Shown one piece after another: positions 1 through 6,408 of a DNA stretch of 11,522 nucleotides. How positions within the stretch are numbered: position 1 is the first letter of the stretch; each line of letters starts with the position of its first letter. The position numbers and the translations under genes were made by a program. Below the pieces are notes generated by a model. The model saw only the letters and a program-made list of their open reading frames with translations, was not told where the DNA came from and searched no databases. Origin of the DNA: Bacilli bacterium (GTDB lineage Bacteria > Bacillota_I > Bacilli_A > RF39 > UBA660); NCBI GenBank assembly GCA_017461465.1, contig JAFTYN010000077.1, positions 1 to 11,522 on the forward strand. Reading direction: 5' to 3'.

Positions 1-1
1 A

Positions 2-73
2 GAGAAGGAAAACAAGATAATTGAAGCAGTGGTAAATGATAATGTTCCTAAGGATATAGATAAACTAATTTAG
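2..73 (+). CDS. C-terminal end of an unidentified protein (partial, 5' end outside window)
   Basis: An open frame runs from the left edge to a TAG stop and encodes the last 23 residues of a protein, ending VNDNVPKDIDKLI. The tail is charged and carries no motif that I recognise, so no function is offered. The frame is believed because its stop codon lies inside a well-formed intrinsic terminator, which marks the end of a transcribed gene. It is separated from the next gene by that terminator and a fresh promoter, so it need not be related to addBA. Confidence 0.6.
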   Translation, partial: EKENKIIEAVVNDNVPKDIDKLI

Positions 74-89
74 TTTCTATATCTTTTTT
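53..89 (+). terminator. Intrinsic terminator of the upstream gene
   Basis: GATATAG (53-59) pairs with CTATATC (77-83), and AAACTA (62-67) pairs with TAGTTT (71-76). There is a two-base bulge at 60-61 and a three-base loop, followed by six T residues at 84-89. The TAG stop of the upstream gene (71-73) lies within the 3' arm. The stem is AT-rich but long and the T tract is good. Confidence 0.8.
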
Positions 90-101
90 AATTATTTACT
101 A

Positions 102-124
102 TGATATAATTGTTGTAGTGGTGA
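102..124 (+). promoter_or_regulatory. Extended -10 promoter and ribosome site for addBA
   Basis: TGATATAAT (102-110) is a perfect extended -10 box (TGnTATAAT). No good -35 hexamer is visible upstream, where the terminator T tract lies. Transcription would start near 117, leaving a leader of only about 12 bases. GTGGTGA (118-124) then serves as the Shine-Dalgarno site five bases before ATG 130, so the in-frame GTG codons at 118 and 121 are better read as part of the ribosome site than as starts. Confidence 0.65.
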
Positions 125-129
125 TAGTT

Positions 130-2547
130 ATGAAAAGTATAGATTTAAATAATATCAAATTTACTGATAATCAAATTATTATAGGACCATCTTATTTAAA
201 AAAAGATGTTATAGATTTTACAAGTTTAAATTATAGTATTAAATATATTGATTATGCTGAATTAAGAAGTAAATATCTTTATGAATATAAAGATAGTGCT
301 TTAGTATATTTAGATAAAAAATATAATTATATTCCTGAAATAGGTAAAATAATTTTGAATAATTTGTATGAAGTAGATACAAGTAAGGTATATAAATCAT
401 CTAAATTAAATGAATTAGTAAAAATTAAAAAGGATTTAATAGAAAATAATCATATAGTATTTAATGATAGTATAAAAGTATTTTTAGAAAGTAAAGATAT
501 TATTATATTTAAAGATAATGTAAATAGTATCATAAATAAGATATTTTTAGAACTGGAAAAAAAGAATAATATTTCTTACTATGAACTAGAAACAAAAGTA
601 AAAGAAGGTATAGATATATATGAATTTAACACGCTAGAAGAAGAATTGTTATTTGTAGCAAATAAAATATCAGATTTAATAAAAGAAGGAATAACTTTAG
701 ATAAAATAAAAATTAACACACTAGATTCAGTTTATAAAGCACCTATAAATAAAATATTCAATTATTATAATATTCCATTTAGTATTAATACTAATAATTC
801 ATTATATAAAATTTCTAGCATAAAAAAATTATTATCTAGCATTAATGATGACACTCTTACAGTAGATGTAAATAATATTTTAACTACTTTAAATATGAAA
901 GATAAATTAAAATATAAGATTATAGAAATATTTAATAAGTACACTGATTTTGAATATGTAAGAGAATATAAAGAAGAATTAATATATGATTTAAAAAATA
1001 CTAATATAACTTTTGATGAATTTAATAATGCAGTAAAAGAAATAAATTACAAAAATTATTTACCTAAAGACGATGAATATATATTCATATTAGGATTTAA
1101 TCAAGATAAAATTCCCAAAATACATAAAGATGATAAATATCTACTTGATATAGAATTAGAAGAATTAGATAGTGATACAAGTTTAATAAAAAATAAACTT
1201 GAAACAAATACTTTATTTGATTTTATAAATAATACTAAAAATATATATTTATCTTATAAATTAACTTCTAATTTTCAAAACTTTACTATGTCTAATTACA
1301 TTAATGAATTAAAAGAAAGTATGAAAGTTAATATTATAAAAAAAGTATATGATTATCGTAATGAATTAATTAATAAGATTATGCTTGGTGATAGATTAGA
1401 TAATTTTATTAAATATAATGTTAGAAGTGAGGATTTAGAAAACTTGTATTCAAGTTATACTGACTTAGAATATAATTCTTATGACAACTCTTATAATAAG
1501 ATTGATTATAATATCATAAAGAAAAGACTTGATAATAAAATTAATTTATCTTATTCAAATACAAATACATTTTTTAAATGTAAATTTAGATTTATGCTTG
1601 AAAATATTTTTAAACTATCAACTTATGAAGAAACAATAAGTCAAAAAATAGGTAATTTATTCCATGAAGTTTTATATCGTATATATAAAGATAATGTTAA
1701 AGATTATGACAAAATAATAGATGATGTTATTAATGAAATGTATATTAATCCATCTAAAAAAGAATTATTTTATTTAGGAAAATATAAAAAAGCAATGAAA
1801 AAGTTAATAAGTGTCATAAATGATAATCTTGAAAAAACTGATTATGATAATTCTTATTTTGAACATTGGTTTAGTATAAATAAAGAAAATGACTTAGAAG
1901 TTAAAATAGTAGGTAAAATAGATAGAATAATGACATTTAAAGATGAAAGTAATACCTATACTATTGTAATCGATTATAAAACAGGTTCATTACATGGAGA
2001 TTTTAATAAAGTTATATATGGACTTGATATGCAGCTTCTATATTATTTATATCTAATAAAAAATACTAAAGTTATAGAAAATCCAGTCTTTACAGGTATG
2101 TACTTACAATCTATTATGAGTGAAGTACTATCAAGTGAAAAAAATAAAACTTATGATGAATTAGTAACTAAAAATATGAAGTTAGATGGATACACGACTG
2201 ATAAAGTTGATAGATTATATCATATTGATAAAGAATATATGGATTCTAGTTATATAAAAGGAATTAAAGTAAAACAATCTGGTGAATTTTATGCTTATTC
2301 TAAAGTTTTAGATGATGAAAAAATAAATAAATTAATTGATATAGTTGGAGAAAACATAGAAAGCGTTATTAAGTGTATTAATGAATCAAGTTTTGAAATT
2401 AATCCTAAAAAATTAGGTAATACTAATGTAGGATGTGAATATTGTTCATTTAGAGATATTTGTTATATGAATAATAATAATGTTGTTGAGTTAAAAGAAT
2501 ATAAAGATTTAGAATTCCTAGGAGGTGAAGAAGATGATACCAACTAA
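130..2547 (+). CDS. addB: AddB-like ATP-dependent nuclease subunit B, short form without Walker A
   Basis: Probable AddB subunit of the AddAB helicase-nuclease, which resects DNA double-strand ends and loads RecA. Numbering is from ATG 130 (805 residues). The C-terminal half shows the RecB-type nuclease: H512, D598 and D615-Y616-K617. The AddB iron-sulphur cysteines are C484 and the C769-x2-C772-x5-C778 cluster, with the same spacing as in characterised AddB. A GFNQDKIPK segment matches the 'GLNDGVFP' helicase-fold region of the family. The protein is about 360 residues shorter than Bacillus subtilis AddB (1166). Where the family has GxSGSGKT, it has GPSYLKKD (19-26), so no ATP-binding loop is visible. 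The last 14 bases overlap addA, implying translational coupling. A RexB-like or other PD-(D/E)XK subunit is the alternative. The nuclease call is firm; the subunit name rests on addA next door. Confidence 0.85.
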   Translation: MKSIDLNNIKFTDNQIIIGPSYLKKDVIDFTSLNYSIKYIDYAELRSKYLYEYKDSALVYLDKKYNYIPEIGKIILNNLYEVDTSKVYKSSKLNELVKIKKDLIENNHIVFNDSIKVFLESKDIIIFKDNVNSIINKIFLELEKKNNISYYELETKVKEGIDIYEFNTLEEELLFVANKISDLIKEGITLDKIKINTLDSVYKAPINKIFNYYNIPFSINTNNSLYKISSIKKLLSSINDDTLTVDVNNILTTLNMKDKLKYKIIEIFNKYTDFEYVREYKEELIYDLKNTNITFDEFNNAVKEINYKNYLPKDDEYIFILGFNQDKIPKIHKDDKYLLDIELEELDSDTSLIKNKLETNTLFDFINNTKNIYLSYKLTSNFQNFTMSNYINELKESMKVNIIKKVYDYRNELINKIMLGDRLDNFIKYNVRSEDLENLYSSYTDLEYNSYDNSYNKIDYNIIKKRLDNKINLSYSNTNTFFKCKFRFMLENIFKLSTYEETISQKIGNLFHEVLYRIYKDNVKDYDKIIDDVINEMYINPSKKELFYLGKYKKAMKKLISVINDNLEKTDYDNSYFEHWFSINKENDLEVKIVGKIDRIMTFKDESNTYTIVIDYKTGSLHGDFNKVIYGLDMQLLYYLYLIKNTKVIENPVFTGMYLQSIMSEVLSSEKNKTYDELVTKNMKLDGYTTDKVDRLYHIDKEYMDSSYIKGIKVKQSGEFYAYSKVLDDEKINKLIDIVGENIESVIKCINESSFEINPKKLGNTNVGCEYCSFRDICYMNNNNVVELKEYKDLEFLGGEEDDTN
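2520..2527 (+). promoter_or_regulatory. Ribosome binding site that fixes the addA start
   Basis: AGGAGGTG lies inside the end of addB, six bases before ATG 2534. It contains the in-frame GTG at 2525 that would otherwise give a start three codons earlier, so ATG 2534 is the start chosen. Confidence 0.85.
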
Positions 2548-5500
2548 ACCAGCTGATGTTACATGGACAGATGAGCAGTGGGAAGCTATATATCTAACTG
2601 GTAAAAATATAATTGTTTCAGCAGGAGCAGGTTCAGGAAAAACGGCTGTTTTAACAGAAAGAATAATTGAGAAGATTAAATCTGGAGTATCTATAAATGA
2701 TATGATTATTCTTACATTTACTAATGCAGCAGCAGCTGAAATGCGTGAGCGAGTTAGAGATAAAATAGTTAATGCAGCTAAAGAAAATCCTAATTTAAAA
2801 GAGCAAGTATATTTAATAGATCAAGCTCCAATAACAACATTTGATGCATATAGTTTATCTCTTCTTAAAAAGTATCATTATTTACTAGGAATAAGTAACA
2901 ATATTAATGTTATAGATAATGTCTTATTAGTATCAAAAAAAGAAGAAATATTAGATAGTATTTTAGAAGAAGAATATGAAAATGAAGACTTCTTAAAACT
3001 ATTAGATATTTATACCAATAAAGATGATGTTTTAATAAGAAATTCAATCTTAAGTATTTATAGCAAAATTGATAGTATATGTAAGAAAACAGAATATTTA
3101 GATACATATATAGAAAAATATTATGACGATAATTTTATAAACGAAAAATTAGAAGAATATTTAAAACTAATTAGAGATACTAGTGATGTAATATTAATGT
3201 TAATAGAGTGCATTAAAAATATTGTTTCCAATGAAGTTTTAGTAGAATTTATTTCTAAAATAGAAGAATCTTTAGATGAACTTAATTACTGCAAGAAATA
3301 TGAAGACTATAAAAGAGTAATAGAGTTATACTCGCTTCCAGCAATGACAAGAAGTAAAAAAGTAGATGAAGAAGAAAAAGAAGAAATTAAAGGATACTAC
3401 GAAAAATTAAAGAAATATTTTGAAGATTTAAAATCATTATTAGTTTATGATTCATTAGAAGAAATTAAAAATGAAATAGTAAGTACTAAAGAATACGCAA
3501 AAGTAATTATAAGAATACTTAAGAAATTAGATGAAAAAGTATTAGAGTTTAAGAAGGAAAATAATTCTTACGAATTTAGTGATATTACAAGACTTTCTAT
3601 TAAACTATTAGAAGAATATGATGAAATAAGAGAAGGTATAAAAGATAAAACTAATGAAATTATGATTGATGAATATCAAGATACTAATGATATAGGCGAT
3701 TATTTTATCTCTTTAATAAGTAATAATAATGTATATATGGTAGGAGATGTTAAGCAATCAATATATCGTTTTAGAAATGCTAATCCTAGAATATTTATGG
3801 AAAAATATCATAATTATAAACAAGGAAATGGTGGTTATGCCCTTGATTTAACTAAGAACTTTAGATCTAGGTGTGAAGTTCTTGATAATATAAATGAGAT
3901 GTTTAATTATATAATGGATGAAGAAATAGGTGGAGCTAATTATCAAAATGGGCATAATATGATATATGGTAATAAAACATATATTAATGAAGGTAAAACA
4001 GATCAAAACTATAATTTGGAAATATATAATTATGACTATAAAACTACAGATAACAAAAAGTATTATTCTAAAGATGAAGTAGAGGCTTTCATAATTGCAG
4101 ATGACATTATAAATAGAATAAAAGCTAAAGAACAAACATTTAATATGAAGAAAAAAGAACTTCGTGATATTAAATATAGTGATTTTGTAATACTTATAGA
4201 TAGAAAAAGTAATTTTGAACTTTATAAAAAAGTATTTGATTATAAAGGAATTCCACTTATTATGCATAAGGATGAAGAATTTGTTTATTCAAATGAAATA
4301 TATGTGCTAAAAAATATACTTAAGCTAATAGATATATTTAATAAAAAAGAATATTCTAACTTAGAATATCCATTTATTTCAGTAGCAAGATCATATCTAT
4401 ATAAATTTGATGACAATGATATTTTTACAAGTGTTACTAATAAAGATATGCTTACAAATAGCACTTTTAAAGAATTTTTCGAAAGCATTAATAGACTTTC
4501 AAAGATATCTAATGAAAAATCATTAAGTAATTTAATTATAGAAATATATAAAGAATATGATTTTTATTTAAAAAGTATAAGAATAGGTAATGTATCTAAT
4601 GTAAATAAAAAGTTAGATTATATTGTAGATGTTGCAAGTAATTTAGAAAATATAGGATATACTTTAGAAGATTTTATTACATACTTTGATAATGTATTTG
4701 ACAAAAAATTAGATATTCAATTTTCTAATAAGAAAGATACCTCAAGTAATTCTGTAAATATCATGAGTATTCATAACTCTAAAGGCTTAGAATATCCAGT
4801 ATGTTATTTTCCTAGTCTTTACAAGAAATTTAATAAAGCAGATTTAAAAGATAAATTCTTATTTAGCTATGAATATGGAATAGTAATGCCTGTATTTAAA
4901 GAAGGACTAACTGACACTATATATAAAAGATTATTAAGTGATAATTACTTAAAAGAAGATATTGCGGAAAGACTCAGAGTTCTTTATGTAGCAGTAACAC
5001 GTGCTAAAGAAAAAATGATTATGGTAAATCCTATTATGGAAAGCGAAGATAGTATACTTCCTTTTGAAAATGGTTTAGTAAATAATTTAGAAAGACTTAA
5101 ATATTCATCTTTTGAAGACGTTATAGTATCATTAAAAAATGAACTTAAAAAGTATATTAAAACATTAAGTTATACTGTAAATAAAAACTATGAAAAAGAG
5201 TTAAAAGTAGACTATAAAGAAAAAATAGTTGCATCAAGTTTTAAATATGATACTGAGACTATTAATATAAAAAACGAATTAATAGAGGAAACTAGTTATT
5301 CACACAAGAGAGATACTATTGAGAAAATAGATAATGAAGCAGGTTTAAATATTCATGAAGTTTTAGAATATTTAGATTTTAAAAATTACAAAGAAGATAT
5401 TCAAAAGTATGAAGTAAGTAATTTCTTTAAAGAAAAGATTGAAAAAATGTTTGAAATGCCATTTATGGAAGATATTAGCAATTCTAAAGTTTATAAAGAA

Positions 5501-5719
5501 TTTGAATTTTATGATAATGAATCACATGGTATAATGGATTTGCTTATTGAAAAAGAAGATAAGTTTATAATAGTTGACTATAAACTTAAAAATATTGATG
5601 AAGAATATTATATTGAGCAAATTAATGGTTATATAGATTATCTAAAGAAAATAACTAGCAAAGATATTGAAGGCTATTTATATTCCATAATTGAATCTAG
5701 ATACAAAAAAATAAAGTAA
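2534..5719 (+). CDS. addA: ATP-dependent helicase/nuclease subunit A (AddA)
   Basis: UvrD-like SF1A helicase fused to a RecB-type nuclease, the motor of AddAB in double-strand-break repair; 1061 residues from ATG 2534 (B. subtilis AddA has 1232). Motifs in order: Q-motif region WTDEQWEAI; Walker A AGAGSGKT (30-37); motif Ia TFTNAAAAEMRERV; Walker B with IDEYQDTN (378-385); motif III GDVKQSIYRFRNA (404-416); motif IV LTKNFRS; motif V VNIMSIHNSKGLEYPV (741-756); motif VI LRVLYVAVTRAKE (from 814, R823 the arginine finger). The C-terminal nuclease shows H941, D1002 and D1015-Y1016-K1017, so both activities look intact. It is translationally coupled to addB and ends in its own terminator. Length and motif completeness argue against PcrA or UvrD, which lack the nuclease domain. 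Confidence 0.96.
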   Translation: MIPTKPADVTWTDEQWEAIYLTGKNIIVSAGAGSGKTAVLTERIIEKIKSGVSINDMIILTFTNAAAAEMRERVRDKIVNAAKENPNLKEQVYLIDQAPITTFDAYSLSLLKKYHYLLGISNNINVIDNVLLVSKKEEILDSILEEEYENEDFLKLLDIYTNKDDVLIRNSILSIYSKIDSICKKTEYLDTYIEKYYDDNFINEKLEEYLKLIRDTSDVILMLIECIKNIVSNEVLVEFISKIEESLDELNYCKKYEDYKRVIELYSLPAMTRSKKVDEEEKEEIKGYYEKLKKYFEDLKSLLVYDSLEEIKNEIVSTKEYAKVIIRILKKLDEKVLEFKKENNSYEFSDITRLSIKLLEEYDEIREGIKDKTNEIMIDEYQDTNDIGDYFISLISNNNVYMVGDVKQSIYRFRNANPRIFMEKYHNYKQGNGGYALDLTKNFRSRCEVLDNINEMFNYIMDEEIGGANYQNGHNMIYGNKTYINEGKTDQNYNLEIYNYDYKTTDNKKYYSKDEVEAFIIADDIINRIKAKEQTFNMKKKELRDIKYSDFVILIDRKSNFELYKKVFDYKGIPLIMHKDEEFVYSNEIYVLKNILKLIDIFNKKEYSNLEYPFISVARSYLYKFDDNDIFTSVTNKDMLTNSTFKEFFESINRLSKISNEKSLSNLIIEIYKEYDFYLKSIRIGNVSNVNKKLDYIVDVASNLENIGYTLEDFITYFDNVFDKKLDIQFSNKKDTSSNSVNIMSIHNSKGLEYPVCYFPSLYKKFNKADLKDKFLFSYEYGIVMPVFKEGLTDTIYKRLLSDNYLKEDIAERLRVLYVAVTRAKEKMIMVNPIMESEDSILPFENGLVNNLERLKYSSFEDVIVSLKNELKKYIKTLSYTVNKNYEKELKVDYKEKIVASSFKYDTETINIKNELIEETSYSHKRDTIEKIDNEAGLNIHEVLEYLDFKNYKEDIQKYEVSNFFKEKIEKMFEMPFMEDISNSKVYKEFEFYDNESHGIMDLLIEKEDKFIIVDYKLKNIDEEYYIEQINGYIDYLKKITSKDIEGYLYSIIESRYKKIK

Positions 5720-5737
5720 GAATTTACTTTATTTTTT
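5706..5737 (+). terminator. Intrinsic terminator of addBA
   Basis: AAAATAAAGTAA (5708-5719) pairs perfectly with TTACTTTATTTT (5724-5735) around a four-base loop, extendable by two A-T pairs. The T run is partly used by the stem. The addA TAA stop forms the top of the 5' arm. The stem is almost all A-T, so strength is uncertain. Its symmetry means it could also act weakly on the other strand. Confidence 0.7.
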
Positions 5738-5744
5738 ATTTGAA

Positions 5745-5771
5745 CAAAAAAGTTGTAGAATACTACAACTT
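5745..5771 (-). terminator. Second (distal) terminator of the small membrane-protein gene
   Basis: AAGTTGTAG (5750-5758) pairs perfectly with CTACAACTT (5763-5771) around a four-base loop. Read on the minus strand the stem is followed at once by six T residues (A 5746-5751 on plus), so it ends transcripts coming from the minus-strand gene. It sits between that gene and addA and guards addA from antisense transcription. Confidence 0.75.
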
Positions 5772-5806
5772 AAAAAGAAAAAAAATAAAGTAGTTAACTT
5801 TATTTT
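5771..5806 (-). terminator. First terminator of the small membrane-protein gene
   Basis: On the minus strand AAAATAAAGT (5806-5797) pairs with ACTTTATTTT (5791-5782) around a five-base loop, followed by a T-rich run broken once by C. The TAA stop of the gene is inside the 5' arm. The arm repeats the AAAATAAAGT sequence of the addA terminator on the opposite strand. Confidence 0.65.
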
Positions 5807-6066
5807 CTATCTTTTGCTACATAAACACCTAAATTAATTACAGTGCTGCAAACGAATATTATTGGGAAAGCTATAACAGCTAAATGCCATGCAGAAATAT
5901 TGTGTGCATTAATAGTATCAAGAATTGCTACTATTGTTTCATTAAATGGTCCGAACATTGCATATACTAAAATTGAAATAAGTAATGATTGTAATAAACC
6001 ATTAACGATCATTAAATTCATTTCTTTGCTTTGTTCCATTTGTTTTTTAGTAACTCTTTTAGCCAT
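5800..6066 (-). CDS. Small two-helix membrane protein, function unknown
   Basis: An 88-residue protein. The first 17 residues are basic and polar (MAKRVTKKQMEQSKEMN), followed by two hydrophobic spans at about 18-42 and 60-83, and a short basic tail (AKDRK). The positive-inside rule puts both ends in the cytoplasm. The gene is well supported: AGGTAGGAT (6080-6072) is placed before ATG 6066, an extended -10 promoter lies upstream, and two terminators follow. The second helix, with its FPIIF core, faintly recalls the DUF2798 family of small two-helix proteins, but I would not assign it. It is monocistronic, converges on addA, and is divergent from the ABC operon about 340 bases away. No catalytic motif is visible, so a structural or regulatory membrane role is possible but unproven. 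Confidence 0.85.
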   Translation of the reverse strand: MAKRVTKKQMEQSKEMNLMIVNGLLQSLLISILVYAMFGPFNETIVAILDTINAHNISAWHLAVIAFPIIFVCSTVINLGVYVAKDRK

Positions 6067-6097
6067 AGTACATCCTACCTTTCTCTATTATAAATTT

Positions 6098-6126
6098 ATT
6101 ATAACATAATTTTTTTTTTATGAAAA
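6098..6126 (-). promoter_or_regulatory. Promoter of the small membrane-protein gene
   Basis: On the minus strand TGTTATAAT (6106-6098) is a perfect extended -10 box. A weak -35 (TTTTCA, 6126-6121) lies 14 to 17 bases upstream, across a run of A-T pairs. Transcription would start near 6091, giving a leader of about 25 bases that includes the Shine-Dalgarno site. A second TATAAT (6092-6087) is too close to the gene to serve. Confidence 0.65.
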
Positions 6127-6177
6127 CCATAAATTATCAAATTATTGTTAGGTATACACTTTCTAAAAAAAATAAAA

Positions 6178-6199
6178 TGTTAACCAAAAAGGGTTGACA
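6178..6199 (+). promoter_or_regulatory. Inverted repeat over the -35 box of the ABC operon (possible operator)
   Basis: TGTTAACC (6178-6185) and GGTTGACA (6192-6199) form an 8-base dyad with one mismatch and a six-base spacer. The right half contains the TTGACA -35 hexamer, so a dimeric repressor bound here would block the promoter. No regulator gene lies next to it in this window. The dyad may partly be chance given the conserved -35. Confidence 0.4.
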
Positions 6200-6221
6200 A
6201 AATAAAAAATAGTAGTATAAT
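6194..6221 (+). promoter_or_regulatory. Strong sigma-A promoter of the ABC transporter operon
   Basis: A perfect TTGACA (6194-6199) and a perfect TATAAT (6216-6221) are separated by 16 bases. The start would be expected near 6227-6230. This is the only promoter in the window with both boxes at consensus, so strong basal transcription is probably held back by the leader terminator that follows. Confidence 0.88.
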
Positions 6222-6332
6222 CTTCTGCAACGAGTGAGAGCGCATATGATTTATTTCTAGCTGCGCTGGGGTAATACCTACACGTAGAAGTACGGAGTCA
6301 CTATCTTTATGATAGGATTCTGTACTTTTTTC
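6222..6332 (+). promoter_or_regulatory. Structured leader RNA, riboswitch-like, class unassigned
   Basis: Between the promoter and the terminator lies a compact segment richer in G and C than its surroundings. Visible pairings: AGCGCA (6239-6244) with TGCGCT (6262-6267), perfect, capped by a 17-base AT-rich loop; GGT (6270-6272) with ACC (6276-6278); and CTTCTGC (6222-6228) with GTAGAAG (6284-6290), seven pairs including one G-T. Unpaired blocks such as ACGAGTGAG and TGGGG look like a ligand core. The 3' strand of the outer pairing overlaps the terminator's 5' arm (from 6288), so forming it would block termination: an ON-switch layout. One conflict is that the expected start (6227-6230) falls inside the outer 5' strand. 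An alternative anti-terminator is CGTA (6283-6286) with TACG (6291-6294). It does not match T-box, SAM, TPP, FMN, lysine, purine, fluoride or guanidine-I consensus as I know them. Guanidine-IV (mepA motif) should be tested but is not claimed. Confidence 0.6.
6288..6331 (+). terminator. Leader (attenuator) terminator before the ABC transporter genes
   Basis: Positions 6288-6299 pair with 6316-6327 over 12 pairs, including three G-T pairs. After a bulged A at 6300, CTATC (6301-6305) pairs with GATAG (6311-6315) around the loop TTTAT. Six T residues (6326-6331) end the hairpin. It lies about 75 bases before the first gene of the operon, so it can only be an attenuator. Confidence 0.9.
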
Positions 6333-6393
6333 TATTGTAAAGATATAAGTTGATTAGGTGGTATATATAAGATTGATTAAGCTATATGTATTC

Positions 6394-6404
6394 AAAAGGA
6401 GGGG
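6394..6404 (+). promoter_or_regulatory. Ribosome binding site that fixes the ABC ATPase start
   Basis: AAAAGGAGGGG lies four bases before ATG 6409. It supports this start over the in-frame GTG at 6358, which would add 17 residues unlike the family's N-terminus and has no comparable site. Confidence 0.85.
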
Positions 6405-6408
6405 TAAA

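Noticed and set aside
118..129. Upstream GTG start giving AddB four more residues
   Set aside because: The GTGGTGA stretch is the ribosome site for ATG 130, and the extended -10 places the transcript start at about this position.
2910..3107. Minus-strand open frame within addA
   Set aside because: Antisense shadow of a well-supported gene, with low-complexity composition and no ribosome site.
3848..4267. Minus-strand open frame of 139 codons within addA, rich in Ile, Phe and Tyr
   Set aside because: Hydrophobic appearance comes from the complement of AT-rich Lys/Asn/Asp/Glu codons of addA; no start signals.
4285..4488. Minus-strand open frame within addA
   Set aside because: Same antisense effect; no ribosome site or promoter.
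5843..6109. Plus-strand open frame opposite the small membrane-protein gene
   Set aside because: No ribosome site or promoter on plus, and its composition mirrors the minus-strand gene, which has full signals.
6222..6332. Reading the ABC leader as a second T-box
   Set aside because: There is no AGGGTGGNACCGCG-like T-box sequence, no specifier loop and no stem I apical motif.
6358..6408. GTG start adding 17 residues to the ABC ATPase
   Set aside because: ATG 6409 has a strong AAAAGGAGGGG site and matches the family N-terminus; the extension is unlike any relative.
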